From Ricinus communis (lineage: Eukaryota; Streptophyta; Magnoliopsida; Malpighiales; Euphorbiaceae): DNA of 64,000 nucleotides. The translations under genes were made by a program, and so were the position numbers. Where the stretch lies: positions 5,146,001 through 5,210,000 of the forward strand of contig NC_063257.1 in assembly GCF_019578655.1 (NCBI RefSeq), written 5' to 3'. The stretch's first letter is position 1, and the number at the start of each line of letters is the position of its first letter. The notes beneath the pieces are model-generated. The model saw only the letters and a list, made by a program, of their open reading frames with translations. It searched no databases and had not been told where the DNA came from. Of the stretch, positions 1-12,900 are shown piece by piece.

Positions 1-3000
1 CAATTTCCCAGACCAGTTGGGCTCAAGAACAACAAACTCCAGCTGCTCAACCCCTAATGACATTTAGAACGGAAAAAGAAAATCAGCAAAACTAGAATTT
101 TGACCTCCAAAAAAGGGTGAAAGAATGAAAACATAGAATAACAAACATGGATATTTTGACCAAAAAGAAACTAAAAATAAACTACCTTACTAGATCAAAA
201 TTAAACAGATAAAATTTTTCATTTACCCAGAAGTTAAAATATTAATGCCCCCTCATTGATAATCAGCACTATTGACACTCTTTAAGAGATTATCAACCAA
301 AACTGCGAGAGACGCATACCCACATGATTGTGCTACATATAAGATATTTCAACTCCATTCATCGTACAATTCCTTTTATATTTGTAAATAATGTTCTAAT
401 GTCTATTATATCAAAGCCAGAAGAATGAAAGGACAGGTCAGCACAAGTTCCAAAATGTTAGGGAAAACTATCAGCACTGCTGTAATATTCTAATTCTAAA
501 GATAAAAAATGCAGGAAGTGATAAATTGTGGACATGCAAATGAACCATATAGGGCCACTAACCCACCATAAGCATTAGCAGCTTGCGCAGCATCCTTCGA
601 TAGTACATGGAGCTTAACAGTGACAGTTCCAAACTACACAAAATACAAAAAGTAAAGCTTGAATAAACTAAATATAACCAATATCACACGGACAAACACA
701 AGTCAGTGTGGCTCACCCTTTGAAGTTGCTGAGACTCAATACGAATAATATCATCAATAGCCCTTTCAAAGCTGAAAGTTCCTTCATCTCCATGTGAAGA
801 CATACCACTGACTTTAATGCCGCCACAAGAAAAAGTTATCAGGCACCCGGTACAGTGATTACCCCGATAGACAACATAATCAACTTCCATATCAATTATA
901 TCCTGTCAATTGCACAAAAAGGTTTAGACTATCTTGAAGTTTTTCTGACCATTGCATATAATTGGACAGAAGCACACATCTACAATGATGGCACAATGTA
1001 CTTTATTTTGAGCGCAAGTACATTCCTTTATCCACACCAAGCAAGAACGGGATTTCTATAGTGACAACACCATAAATATCTGTGAACAATAATAGCAATA
1101 GCCGTGTCTATATATTGCAATAGGCATCACTTAATGACTGATATAAGAAAAAATAAAAAATTAATGAAAAAAGGACATGGTAAGCTGAAAGATAAGTTTT
1201 TACATTAAGCAGCAGATAAAACATTTTAAGAGTCAAGCAACTCACTTACACAAGCATATAGAAAGGGGAAAAAACCAACATATCATGTGGACAGAAGACA
1301 TATACAAGCATGTATGAGCAAATACAGAACAGTGGACCTCCGAAGCATTTACAAGCAAATCAAAATGAGAAAATTAACGAATTACAAAAACCTAATGCAA
1401 AATTTAAGAATACGAAATCTGGGACCTCCATAGGATAAAATTGCAATCTGATTCATTTTTCATTTAAGAATGAACTTAATCAATTATATGGAGAAGAGAA
1501 TATCATACCATTTCTGATGCACTGAAATATTTATCTGATGAGTGATCATTTTCAGTAGCTGGAATTTTGAAGAAGGAAAATTTATAAGATACTAAGTAGA
1601 CTATTAAAAAGTCCATCAATAACACATTTTGCAATAAATAAAATCTCGAGCAAATACCACCATCATCAGCAATATCAGAAGCAGGACTTGATGGGGAACT
1701 CTCACTCATGCTTTTATCAGCGTCTGATTTCTCATTGACCCGTCCACTCTACATAGTTTACAGGCAAAATACAAATGAATTTGTACACAATAGCAAAGCA
1801 AAAACAAATTGATATCTGGTTTAAATTGTAATTCAGTAAACATATGAAAGGCTAATATACATTGGATGGAGGAGAGTCTGCAATGCCACAATTTGATTGA
1901 ATTCTCCCAGGTGAAAGTGATGCATGACATGACACCACAGCCTCCTGTTCAGTAAAAGAACTTTTGAATTCATGGTAATCCGTAATAGAAGAAGGATCTT
2001 TTTCATGACTCATAGGTTCTGATCGAAAAGCAGTATCTGTGTCAGAATTCTCATCAACAGTGGCTGAGTCTGCTCTAACAATTCCTGGAGGGGCGTGTGT
2101 ACTAGCATCTTTAGAACTATTTTCACATTCCATTGCATCAACATCTACACAAGTTATAGTGCCAATGTCCCTTTTTGCAACTTCAGATCCCTGGGAAACT
2201 GGAAAAGACGCCAATAAATTTATTATAGAATAAAAGCAAGTGTTTACCAAGAACGCAACATCAATAATCTCCAATTGTATTTACTAAACAAAAATGAGAT
2301 TAAGACAAACATTTACATGAAAAGCAGAATTCAAAGTCGAGATAGTGGAATCTATTAATTGGATTAAAATGGTTTCAGACTCTTCAAAATTCCATATTAG
2401 CATCATGACGGTCAGAATTTATTATTACAAACTCAAAATGTTGAAACTGCTCACAATCCTCCTAAACAGGTTTAAGACACAAAATGCCAAAGAAATAAAA
2501 ATTAACAGCGCATTTAAAACTGTAAGAAAGAAAAAAGAAAATTCTAAAAGAATAAAATGTATCATGGAATGCTCTAGAGTTTAAGCAATACACCAAAGTA
2601 ACTGTATAAATACCAGCCTCAAGACATATGGCTTTCACCTAGACCTTTAATCCCCTTCCAGTGAATCAGCAGTTTTGAGTATCTAACACCATACAGCATT
2701 GTAACAAAATCTTATTGGGAACCAACACAATAATCCAAATTAGACAAAGACATGCAAACTGCATATCCCAGTATAGAATTGCCTAACCGCAGAAATGAAG
2801 GACTGGCTATGTTTTAGCTCAAGCTCTTTTTAGTATAAATTCCTTTTATTCCACCAGGAAAAACTTTTGCGTTAAATTGTTAAAAGCATAGTCAACGCAT
2901 TGTGCACTAAGTTAACTCCTGCCTATCCCCTCTCATCCTCCAAAAAGTAATGGAACAACAAAATCATAACAATTTAGGATTACCGCTTCAAGTGGTCACC

Positions 3001-3651
3001 ACATCTTTTATGTGAGCTCCAAAACTGAATTAAGCTGATGAAATACAAATTCAAAAGTGGCCCTAATTAACGCCGCATATGTACTTAAGAATAGCTAAGA
3101 GTACAGCATACATGAATATAACGAGTGTATTTTGAAATTCTAAAAATGCGATTGAATTCTATTTACTCAATTCTCATGTTTGAAAAGTTCATAGTTTCTA
3201 AAATTCAATATTTTCAACGTAGAAAAAACGAGAACAAAAAAATTGCATTTTAGAGAAGTAAGATAACATAATTTTCAACAAATTTAATCCAATTGAATTC
3301 TTTGCACATCATTTTTATCCAACAACGCCTAACAGAGAATGAATTACAGTTCAAGTTCAAATTACCCTCAAATTGCAATACCGAACCAAGACTTTCCTAT
3401 ATATAAGGAAAGCCTTAAAACAACCTCTAAACAAACAAACAAACGAAAAAGAATAAATGTCACGATAATGAAATAGAGAAAATTAAAGTTTTTGAGAAGG
3501 AAAAAACGGTACCGCATTCATTAAAGTCGCACTCCAAAAAGGCGGGATTTTCAAGATTAGGGTTTTTGAACTTGCCGAGAATTTTGCCAGCTGTATATTC
3601 AGCAAGCTCGTCTTCTTCCTTGAAATCGAAGACTTCGAGTCCGTTCTTCAT
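1..3651 (-). CDS. ULP2-type SUMO protease (SPF1/SPF2-like), N-terminal exons, partial
   Basis: This is the N-terminal part of a probable ubiquitin-like-specific protease 2, a cysteine protease expected to remove SUMO in the nucleus. Coding exons that splice in frame are 3651-3513, 2198-1861, 1748-1658, 1558-1509, 902-717, 633-567 and 53-1 (continuing off the edge), giving 308 codons. The start MKNGLEVFDFKEEDE and later segments such as YVVYRGNHCTG, RAIDDIIRIESQQLQR and LEFVVLEPNW resemble the conserved non-catalytic N-terminal region of plant ULP2 proteins, from memory of that family. The second exon uses the acceptor at 2200-2199, because only that one restores frame and the conserved join (ECVSQG). 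The His-Asp-Cys catalytic domain would lie beyond position 1, so protease activity cannot be checked here. The middle (residues about 50-190) is Ser/Asp-rich and probably disordered. The ATG is the first one downstream of the putative 5' UTR. Confidence 0.8.
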
Positions 3652-4500
3652 CGCCGAGAGAGATCAACGAGTCAACAACACTGGAGACTCGGTTGAGACA
3701 AAAGGAGAAACTCGCTGAGTTGACATCTATATAGTGTTGGCGATCGAGACGAGAAAGAAAATAAAATAAAATAAAGAAGGAAATAAATATCTAATAAGCC
3801 AGTTGTTAAAAGAAAATTGGAAAACGTTTCTGTTAGAGAAATAGATTTTACGCGCGAGATGTGATTGTGAGAAGCACGGTTCTATTCGGATGAGAGGATC
3901 TGTGATTGGATGGTGTTGATATGGGGATGTTGTGTTACGCCACTGTGGTAGCGCGTAGTGATTGAATGTTGTTGTAGGTAGTAAGAGATGATTGTGCACT
4001 AGTTAGGACAAAATGGAACAGAATTGGATGAATCTTTTTCTTTATACTGTGTTCCACCCTTCATTATTTTCTTTTAAAGAAATTATATCATGGGTCTAGT
4101 ATTTGAATTATAACATAAATTGTAGAAAAAATAAAATTAAAATTACCTATGGCTTATGAAAAAATAACTATTTTTCACTTTTTTTTATCAAACATATATA
4201 AAATACTTTTCTGATCCTATATTATTTTACTAGCGACTTGTCTTTTTATATTAATATCTCATATTAACAGTCAATTCCGTAATATAATTTCTTTTGATTT
4301 TTAGCTGAGAATAAACTTTGAAGGTCAAGATGAGGCCAATTTTGGTTGCTATGTGTTATTCTAATAATGTATATACTTTTTTCAATTATAATAGTTTTAT
4401 ATTTTAGAGCCAATGTCGGCTGGCAATCTGTGATATAAAATAGAATGTAGGGGTGCCACTGAGCAGTTCTGAAAGAAGCTTTGGGCTTTGAAAAATCCAT
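3652..4500. other. Intergenic: ULP2-like 5' UTR/promoter
   Basis: Positions 3652 to about 3730 are probably the 5' UTR of the minus-strand ULP2-like gene. The following 750 bases hold no recognisable gene. The base composition is ordinary upstream sequence turning AT-rich after about 4020. No convincing TATA box was identified. Confidence 0.4.
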
Positions 4501-5370
4501 GCTGAGGTGAAAAATCCTTGTGTTGCATGTATGTTGTGGTTGTTTGCTTACTGCCGAGTGCTGACTTGCTTCGGGCAAGCCAAGTGTCTATTGACCCTCT
4601 GTGACCTATTTGTGACAGGGGGAATGACAGTCGGTCCTTTATGCTATGTTTGGCTATCGACTGGCCCCGACTGTTGGTTGAATGTAGACCCTCCATATTT
4701 GGTCTCTTTTACTGGTTGGGTGGGCTCCTTCTTCGCCCAATAACTCCCTTTAGAATTCTGCTATGTTTTCGATGATCCGTTGGAACCATCGTAGCAGTTG
4801 GATTTGGAGCAAGAAGGCGAGCTCTGCTCACTGTATTCTTAATTTTGCTGAGCAAGCTTTGACTCGATCACTTGGGGCTCGAAGTGTGGTTGATAGCATG
4901 CCGTCGCAGGGTGATTACTATACGGAATATTGCTTGGACCAAACCAGCTGCTGATTGGGTTAACGTGAACGTTGATGCAGCAATTTTTGATGATCAAAGC
5001 CGTATAGGTGTGGGCTGTGGAGTGCGTGATTCCATTCAAGCATGGTTATGGCGAGAGCTTCGATCTTTTGCTGCTCCAGAAACAGAGGCGATCAGTGTAA
5101 GGAAAGTCCTTAAGTTACTGCAGCATCAACTAGACCGCTGGATTATTGAATTTGATGCTCTTCAGGTTATTCAACAGCTTCTATGAGATGAGTAGTGACT
5201 CTTGTTTTCATTTAATAATTGATGACGGCAAGCATCTGATTAATATTAGGCGAGTGCAATTTACATTTAGCTCACTGTGTTGCTCAAGCTGCTCGTTCTA
5301 TTTCAGGTCCCAAGGAGTGGTTCTCTTCCCCTCCTTACTTTATTGCCAGTGTACTAGCTTTTTGAAAGTT
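4500..5370 (+). mobile_element. Decayed LINE (non-LTR retrotransposon) 3' end with RNase H domain
   Basis: This is a plus-strand relic of the 3' end of a plant LINE polyprotein. Positions about 4507-4743 read like the zinc-binding segment between reverse transcriptase and RNase H (Cys-rich, ending SFTGWVGSFFAQ). Positions 4872-5186 carry an RNase H-like segment (DWVNVNVDAAIFDD, RIGVGCGVRD, PETEAI). After a break near 5187 the C-terminal end reappears in another frame at about 5240-5365 (LHLAHCVAQAARS, EWFSSPPYF). Several frameshifts and stops mean it is not functional. No reverse transcriptase core, poly-A tail or target-site duplication was identified, so the ends are approximate. Confidence 0.75.
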
Positions 5371-5709
5371 CATTTTAATGAAAAAGTTCTATTGGATTTC
5401 GGAAAAAACGAAAAACAAGAACAAAATACACGAGGCATTTTCAGAATGTACAATTTTCATCAAATAACATGCTCCAATTGATAGTGAGGACTTGCTACGA
5501 TGATATTGCTACATATCATGACCTTAAATTTAACAAGTCAGTTGCAAGAAAAAGAAAATCTAAACAACTGTACAGACAACCAAGAATTAAGAAAACGAAA
5601 AGCAAGAAGTACAGCTATAACAAGTCAACAACAACAACACCCATATACCTTGCCGAGTGTAGCAGTTACAAATACCACTTTCCTTCAACCTTCTATACCC
5701 TCGATCAGC
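5371..5709. other. Probable 3' UTR/downstream region of the DnaJ gene
   Basis: This stretch lies between the LINE relic and the stop codon of the minus-strand DnaJ-domain gene. It is A-rich on the plus strand. It shows no domain-like reading frame on either strand and most likely contains the DnaJ 3' UTR. Confidence 0.4.
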
Positions 5710-6807
5710 TTAAATACTTTGACCTGGTAATGGATATTTTCTTGGCCTTCCTCTCTTCTTTGGAGCAAACCCAGTTCCATTCCCCACCACTCCGCCACCT
5801 CTCCCCACAGCTGCTCTTACATTGGCAGCCGCGGCTGGTGAAGTTGCAGCTACAGCTGCAGCCGGTGCAACAACAGTCCTAGATGGTGCTGCACCACCAC
5901 TTGTATTTACATTGCTAATTTTATCAGCAAACACTGGCGTCTGCGGGGTCCCACCACCATTTTTATCACCAACTTGCTGCCCTGAACCAAAAATTGGCGG
6001 CATCCAATTAGGGAACACACCCGCCTGACCCGACCCGGACCCTGCAGTGTTTTTCTCTCCATCAAACATGAACCCCAGAGGGAAAAATCCCCAACAACAA
6101 TAATACGCCTCTTTCCCCGGGACCAAAGGCGGCAAAGACGGTACCAAGGCAGCGTGAAACGCTCTCTGACAATTTTGACACCTCAAACAACAATCGTGAT
6201 AAACACGAGGATACTCATATAATATTAAACAGTAGGGACAGGCAGTCCAAAACGAAGACAGTTTCATCTTTTGATTCCGATCTTGCGATATACTATTATA
6301 ATTAGTTTGGACCCTTTCCTCTGTATGTTTCCTCGCGGCTGCGGGACGCTGGCTTCTCCGCACAGGTAATTTAGCAGAATTAGACAAATCTACCCTCGAA
6401 AACAAACTCAATTCGTTGTCGTATAATGATTTTTTAGAAGAATCTGATAAAACAGTCCAGGCGTCAGCGACGAGCTTAAAAGCTTGATCTGCGAAAGGGA
6501 ATTTATTTTTGTCTGGGTGAAGGAGTAATGCGAGACGACGATATTGTTTTTTGATGAGATCTTGATCATCGGAACGCCGATCGATTTGTAAGATGGAGTA
6601 CCAATCATGGTGATTATTAATGCGCTTGTCTGATGATAAAAGAACGTCTGCCACCGCTAAGATCTGATCTGAACCGTCCAGGAGAGGCTCTGTTTCTTGT
6701 GCTAAAACTGCGAAGTCTCTTGTGCCATTGAAATCGCGGGACTGGAGGAGCTTCTCGGCGATTCCTAGCAGCCGTTCTGCTTCGGCTCTGTTGGGATTTT
6801 CGTTCAT
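5710..6807 (-). CDS. Single-exon DnaJ (Hsp40) domain protein with Cys motif and AT-hook-like tail
   Basis: An uninterrupted 365-residue reading frame. A helical N-terminal segment (residues 1-60, beginning MNENPNRAEAERLL) is typical of the plant DnaJ family that starts with a short repeat-like helix region. The J domain spans about 67-132 and holds the HPD tripeptide at 97-99, which stimulates the Hsp70 ATPase. Residues about 190-218 form a Cys-rich patch with two CxxC pairs (CPYC, CQNC), resembling the zinc-ribbon-like region of this plant subfamily. The C-terminal third is Gly/Ala/Pro-rich, low in complexity, and ends with KKRGRPRKYP, an AT-hook-like core that suggests nuclear location or DNA contact. 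The start was chosen as the first Met of the frame, and the Met-Asn start agrees with relatives. A co-chaperone role follows from the HPD motif; the client and the AT-hook function are inference. Confidence 0.88.
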   Translation of the reverse strand: MNENPNRAEAERLLGIAEKLLQSRDFNGTRDFAVLAQETEPLLDGSDQILAVADVLLSSDKRINNHHDWYSILQIDRRSDDQDLIKKQYRRLALLLHPDKNKFPFADQAFKLVADAWTVLSDSSKKSLYDNELSLFSRVDLSNSAKLPVRRSQRPAAARKHTEERVQTNYNSISQDRNQKMKLSSFWTACPYCLILYEYPRVYHDCCLRCQNCQRAFHAALVPSLPPLVPGKEAYYCCWGFFPLGFMFDGEKNTAGSGSGQAGVFPNWMPPIFGSGQQVGDKNGGGTPQTPVFADKISNVNTSGGAAPSRTVVAPAAAVAATSPAAAANVRAAVGRGGGVVGNGTGFAPKKRGRPRKYPLPGQSI

Positions 6808-8571
6808 TTTCTTTTTTTGTTTGGTCGGGTTTGGCTTTTCAGAAATGAAAATGGTAAAGAAGGAAAACTATGGGCGCCTTTTTTTCTATTTATATTTTGT
6901 CTTTTTGATGCTCAATCAGTGGCTCCACGCCATTCTCTTTCCTTTCAAGTTAACCGATTGGGGTTGGTTTTGCGGATTCGCGAGTTGATTAGGTACCAGG
7001 AAGAGCTATCAAAACAGTAGTATTTCTCATTTATATAATATAATAAAATCTATTCTAATTAATATTTAAATGCAAAAAAAAATAAAAAATTAATCATATT
7101 AATAATTTGAATTTAATTTATTAAAAAGGGTAATTAATTAATCTTTCTTTAACATTTGTTGCTGCTGACTATTACTTTATTTTAATTTTTTCATTTATCA
7201 AACAGTTATAGGATTTAACTAATTTAAAAAATCAGTTGAATCTTTAAGATATCAGGGCGATTTTTTGTAGGCTGTTCATTGTTGCGTTGCTTGGGCAGCA
7301 TGATTCATTTTGTATTGGCTTCCAGTTTTAGGCTCAAACAATTGGACCGAAGGCCTCAACGTGTTCCGCGCTGAACATATCTAAGACTATGGTAATGCCA
7401 TGGCCCGTGGGGCGAAATCTATAAAGCCCATGAAAGTGTTAGCGTAGCACCTTGAATAAAGGTAAGGACTAAGGAGCTGCACGGATGCCTAAATTTACAA
7501 TTGGACTGTGATTATAGTTTTGGCAATAATTTAGCTAATTGTTGATTGATTGATTGATATGTATTTTTATTTTTAGAAAAGGAAAGGGAAACAGTGTACT
7601 TCTTAACTTTTGCATGCTAGGAAAAGAACGAGTCGTTTTCAAAGTAAAAAGTAAAAACAAGGAGTGTTCTGGAATTATGTAGCAGGTCACCACTCGTGGG
7701 GCGGCATGATTAAAATTCAAACACCAAATTAAACAATAAAGTATTGGATAATTATTGCTATTATGGTTACTGAGATTACAGAAAAGAAATATCTCTTGGA
7801 AAAAGAAAATCAAAGTTTGTATTGGAGAATTTCAAAGGATTTGCAGGTCTTAGTTACGCATGCACATGGAATGCTGACAAGTGGCCTCTAAATAGCAGCA
7901 ATGGCCGTCTTGGGATTTAAACTTGTCAAATTTTTTTAATGGGTTCTTGTTTCAGGTGTTTTTAGTTCTTGTTTTTTGCAAATTCAATAGCCAAATTGAC
8001 TTAGATTAATAGTGGTAAAGCACACAAAACACACTTGGGGTATAAAATTTCCAGAATTGCCTTGGCTTTGCTGAAAGCTATCAATTCTTTGGGTCTTGTG
8101 TGTTTCTTTATCATCGACTGCTCCACTCCCCATTTTCATCTCTTTAGAATGTTATGAAAATAAAATACCTTATTTAAAATATATAAATAAACGTGTACGT
8201 GTATCTATTATATTATTCAATTTATTTATTATATGATTACGTGGAGAATGGAAAGAAGACCACGTAGCATATACATTTTTTCTTTTCGTTCCGAAATTGG
8301 CTTCTCTTGTGTTCAAGTGTGCAAATTCTAAAAACATTTCTTTAAATTTATGTATATTGACTCATTTTTAACTGAGCAAAGTTATTAATAATATCAGAAT
8401 TGTTACAAGTGGAATTCGATTCATTAAAAGAAGGGAAGAAAAGAAAAATAATGCTCTCCATGCGAAATATGAAAAACATAAGATTTTTCTTTTCGAAATT
8501 GCGACTTACAACAGAAATCCACAAAAACTAACCTCGGAAGAGCCGAACGAACTGAAATTGAAAGTAAACAT
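6808..8571. other. Intergenic, DnaJ upstream side
   Basis: The first few hundred bases are the 5' UTR and promoter of the minus-strand DnaJ gene. The rest is AT-rich and shows no coding pattern or recognised RNA gene on either strand. No repeat with clear ends was found before the element starting at about 8572. Confidence 0.4.
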
Positions 8572-8818
8572 TAAGGCTGAGTATGGATTTCGGTGATTCC
8601 CGCCCAAACCGAATAACCATACCGAAAAATACCAGAACCGAAATAACCAAAAAAATTTATAACCGAATTAAACTTATCCAATTTTTTTTTCTATTACAAT
8701 ATGGTACTGGGTCTTTAGTAAAAACCGTACCATAACCGATCTGTCTTGTACTGATTCGGACCAAATCGTAGAACCGAAATTATTTATTAGTAATTATTTA
8801 TATTATATAAATAATTAT

Positions 8819-8985
8819 TATTAAAAATAACTATAATATTATAAAATATTTTATACTCTATTAAAAAATTATTTTACATTTATCATTTTATATAATTTAA
8901 GCAATTATTATCGACATAAGAAAAAAAATACTACATATTAAAAATAACTATAATATTATAATGTACTTTATATTCTATAAAAAAA
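8819..8985. repeat. AT-rich tandem duplication, period about 117 bp
   Basis: The string TTAAAAATAACTATAATATT occurs at 8821 and again at 8938, with similar downstream sequence after each, giving a period of about 117 bases. It lies inside the hAT-like element. The second copy is incomplete. Confidence 0.55.
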
Positions 8986-9137
8986 TAGAAGTTATATATT
9001 AATATATCATATAGTATAATCGATATTAATATATATTACTCTAATACTAAATTTATAATTTATTATCTATTAACTTAATATTAATACATTTTCTTACCAC
9101 ATACTACAAGCCTACATCTAACAATTTGAACACACTA

Positions 9138-9475
9138 TCTTCCTTTTTAGAATACACCGCTGCACTTCCTATTTTATAATTCAGAAAGAAAAAATTCTCA
9201 AGGCAAATTTCTCGATAAAAAATAAAAATAAAAAAAGAAAAAATTTGTTCGCGTAGACATTTTCCTCTTTAGAATACACCGCCGCACCTTTCAATTTTCA
9301 ATTCAGAAAGACAAAATCCCTAAGGTAAATTTCTAGACAGAAAATTAAAAGGAAAAATGAAGGAATTAGCTCGCCTAGACGTCTTCCTCTTTAGCGTCAC
9401 ACATAATTGGCTCGCAGAAAGGCAGAAGTAAGAATTGGCTCGCGTAGACTTCTTCCTCTTTAGTGCTCTCTCTTT
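9138..9475. repeat. Imperfect tandem repeat, period about 122 bp
   Basis: The motif TCCTYTTTAG followed by similar sequence starts at 9141, 9263 and 9385, with a shortened copy at 9454. The first two units share TAGAATACACCG and a following ATTCAGAAAG box. Later units share GCTCGCSTAGAC before the motif. The array lies inside the hAT-like element and does not encode a protein. Confidence 0.7.
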
Positions 9476-9986
9476 TTATAATTGTGTCGTCATTGCTCAG
9501 TCCCGGATATTTTTCTTTTCTTTTTTATTTTTTTATTTTTATTTTTGATGGGTAGATTGTTGGCTGCAACTCTGAAAAATATTTTATTTTAATGATTGTC
9601 ATATGAAAGATATTTTTATGCTAGCAGTAACATATATTTTAATGGTTTATATTTGAACATTGAATGAATTATTATACTTGCAAGTGACTGAATTGCAAAA
9701 CAGGTTGTTCAAGAATGTGATTGAAATTCTAATTCAGAGGTTGGTAATCATATTTTCTCTAAATATATTTGATTAAAAATGAGATTAAAGCTGTATTTTT
9801 TAATCTTTTAGAACCGAAAATAGTATCGAATCGAACTGTATTTAACCGTAAAAATTGGTACAATATTATACGGATCATTTTATGTTTGGTACGGTACTAG
9901 CACCTTTAATTTTAAAAGAACCGAGATTTGGTATGGTATTGGTGATTTATAAATAACCGAATTGGACCAATCTGTGCTCAGCCCTA

Positions 9987-12900
9987 GCGGACATATATGC
10001 GCATGGCTTCTTCCTGTTTTCTGAAAACAAAGAAAGTAACTAAAATCAAAAAATAAAAAATGGTCCAAAATGATCATTTGGAAAGAATAGAGACTATTAG
10101 GGCTTTTGCCTAGTTTTTCTTCCACCAAAAAAAAAAATATTCAAGGACAGACAATAGTGTAGTGTTTGGAGTGTTTCCTCATGGCTATAAGAATTGAGTT
10201 TCAAATTTTAAAAGAGACATTTTTAAAAATATTCTTTAAGATTATTTAAATCATATTTTCTTTAGATTTCATCTTTCAAAATATTTAGAGATGGATCTTT
10301 TAATGTGGATAGAATAGATTTTATTAGTGAAAAAGAAGATCGGAGAGTGACATGAATGATTTCATATTCTCCAATATATTCTCTCTAAGGCATATAAAGA
10401 TTAGGAGAAAGTGTGTAAAGCAGTTCTCGGATGGATAGTAGCTTGCTAGATAGCCATATATGTGTACTCGAGAAAGATTTTTGATTCCTCCTTTAGCAGA
10501 ACCAGAAAAGCTAAAGACTAACTGAGTTGGCTTAAAATGGCATAAAAATGTGGCATCGTATTTTGGCCACTTCCAACTTTCTTTACTGAATGAGATCCCT
10601 ATTGTATGAACATATGAAAGTTGATTAATGCTATATAAATTGTTGAAACAGCCCATCACTCTTAACTTTAGGCTATCGTCCCTTCAGAAAGAAAGAAGCT
10701 TAATAAATAAAGAGTGATATGCTTGAATTATAAAAATACAAAACCCAACTTAAAAATATGTAAACGAGACGATAAAAGTCTCATATAGTTTAATTAGGAT
10801 TTCAAATTTAAATCTTGAACATGCAATTATGTTAAAAAATTTCAATAATAATTTACCACTTATAAATATCATCCCGACATATGTTTTAAATTAATTTTAA
10901 ATATATATAAAAAGAAGTATAAAATTTAATTGATTTGTTAACAAACTAATATGACATTTTTCAAATTCAAATAAAAAGAAAGAAAAAAGAAAAAGAAGTT
11001 TATCATCAACATTTATCCTTCAAAGGTTTGTTGCCATTGGCCAATGTTCAGGGCAGTTTTGCCAAATAATGTCCTGGCATCATCCCTTGGATGGTTTAAC
11101 TGTGGCTGTACTGCAACTTGCTAATTGGCAAAAAGGACTTTTCTTTCCAAAGTTGAAACAGACACACACACACATACCCCAACATTTATGGAGATATAAA
11201 AGTATAAACAAATAGATGGAACCTTGATATTTTATTTATTTTTTAATTGAAAGTGGAAATAACAAAATGGGACTACTTTTAGGACCACATATAAAGAGTT
11301 AAACTGAGAAAACTACTTTACATTGAAGAACTACAAAAGGCATGGAAAGGTCATGTTACATAAAAATTGTTAATAAATGTTAAGGTTTGGTATGTCCATA
11401 TTTGCCAAAATTAGAATAATTAGATTAAATCACAAATTCATATAAATTTTATGCCTTTTCTATTATTAATTTATTAATTTTTCTTTTTAAAAAAGGAATT
11501 CAATCTTGAAATAAACATGCATCTATCACTAGATTAAACTTCAAAAGCATAATTTATTTACATATTGTCTTATAGTTTAAAACAATTATCTACAACATTA
11601 ATATGATGATAAATATATTTAAATTTAAATAAAAACCCAGTTTGATTTTATCTCTATAAAAAATGTGCTAAGTCTGTATAGGAAAATATAAACAAAAAAT
11701 TTATCAATTTATTAAAAAAAGTTAAAAGAATAATTAAACCACATTTTATATATTTTTATTATTGCTCTTTTCCTTTTTAAGTTACAAAATATAAAGGATA
11801 TAAATTTTTTTAATAAATTAAAATAAAAATGAGATGATTTAATGCAGGTCAAAAATCAATGAAGCATGCAGGAATAATTCATATGTGGTAGTAGTTTTAT
11901 TTTTGTTTTCTGATAAAATTAAAAAGAAATTGCATGATTTCCATGTGCAATAAAAAATGATAGGTGTGTATGAGAGGAGATCATAATAATTATGGACGGC
12001 TATGATTCCCAGGAATTAAATGTTATTGTTGCACTCGATTTAAAGATAAGACACCTTTTTGGATTATATTGGCCATCCTTTTTATTATTTGCACATGTAA
12101 AATCATCCTTCTCCCTTCTTCTTTTCTTCTCACTGCTTCATATCAATGACGTATGTGATGTATCCTTCACACACAATTATATATCATAATTCTTATATAA
12201 ATCAATCCTTTTACATTTTAATCGTTTAATTTTATTTTGATTGCTTAATTTATTCAAATAAACCCTTTTATTAGACATTCATGCTTTAAAATGTGATTTC
12301 GATTAGGAATTAAAGTGTTTCATATTATAAATATTAGAGACCAATTTATTAATTAAAAATAAAACGGGAAGACATAATGTTGAAAAAGAAAAAGAAAAAA
12401 GTGACATGATTCGTAAGTCATTTCTATTGGTTAGAAATTATGAGGATGAAGAGAGAAAGAGGAAACAATGAATGGGTAAGGTGAAGGGGGGCCAAACTAA
12501 AATAAATATCGCCTGTGACGTGATGGCCCCTGACTCTCTTTTGTACGGAAACCCTTCTTCCTCCACATACAAACTTAAAACCTAATACACACCTTCCTTT
12601 CTTTAACCTCTTAATATTTTCATAATCCATAATTTTTAATAATACAAATACCGCTGGAAATTATTTTAAGAATATAAATATTTAAAATATAATTAAATTC
12701 TAAATTTTAAATTTTAAAATAAAATTATTTTTTATAAAATTAGACAACTTTTATAATATATTAATAAATTAATGCACGTCGACAATTATAAATTTATATA
12801 TATAGTGCATGTAAAATATTAAATAAATGATGTATAATCCCGATTGTATTTTCTTAAAAGAGAGATGAGTGCTATTTACTTAAATAATGAAATATAGTAT

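Larger units (their letters stand above)
8572..9986. mobile_element. Decayed non-autonomous hAT-like element
   Basis: The two ends form imperfect terminal inverted repeats. The left end begins TAAGGCTGAGTATGGATT and the right end, read in reverse complement, begins TAGGGCTGAGCACAGATT, with all differences being transitions. Flanking 8-mers (GTAAACAT at 8564-8571 and GCGGACAT at 9987-9994) match at 5 of 8 positions, again differing only by transitions, which fits an old 8-bp hAT target-site duplication. Both subterminal regions are rich in short CGGTT/ACCGAA-type motifs, a common feature of plant hAT elements. No transposase frame remains in the 1.4 kb interior, which contains two tandem repeat families. 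Family assignment rests on the ends alone. Confidence 0.65.

Noticed and set aside
3512..3651. Joining ULP2-like exon 1 to the acceptor at 2192-2191
   Set aside because: It breaks the reading frame; the acceptor at 2200-2199 keeps frame and gives the conserved ECVSQG join.
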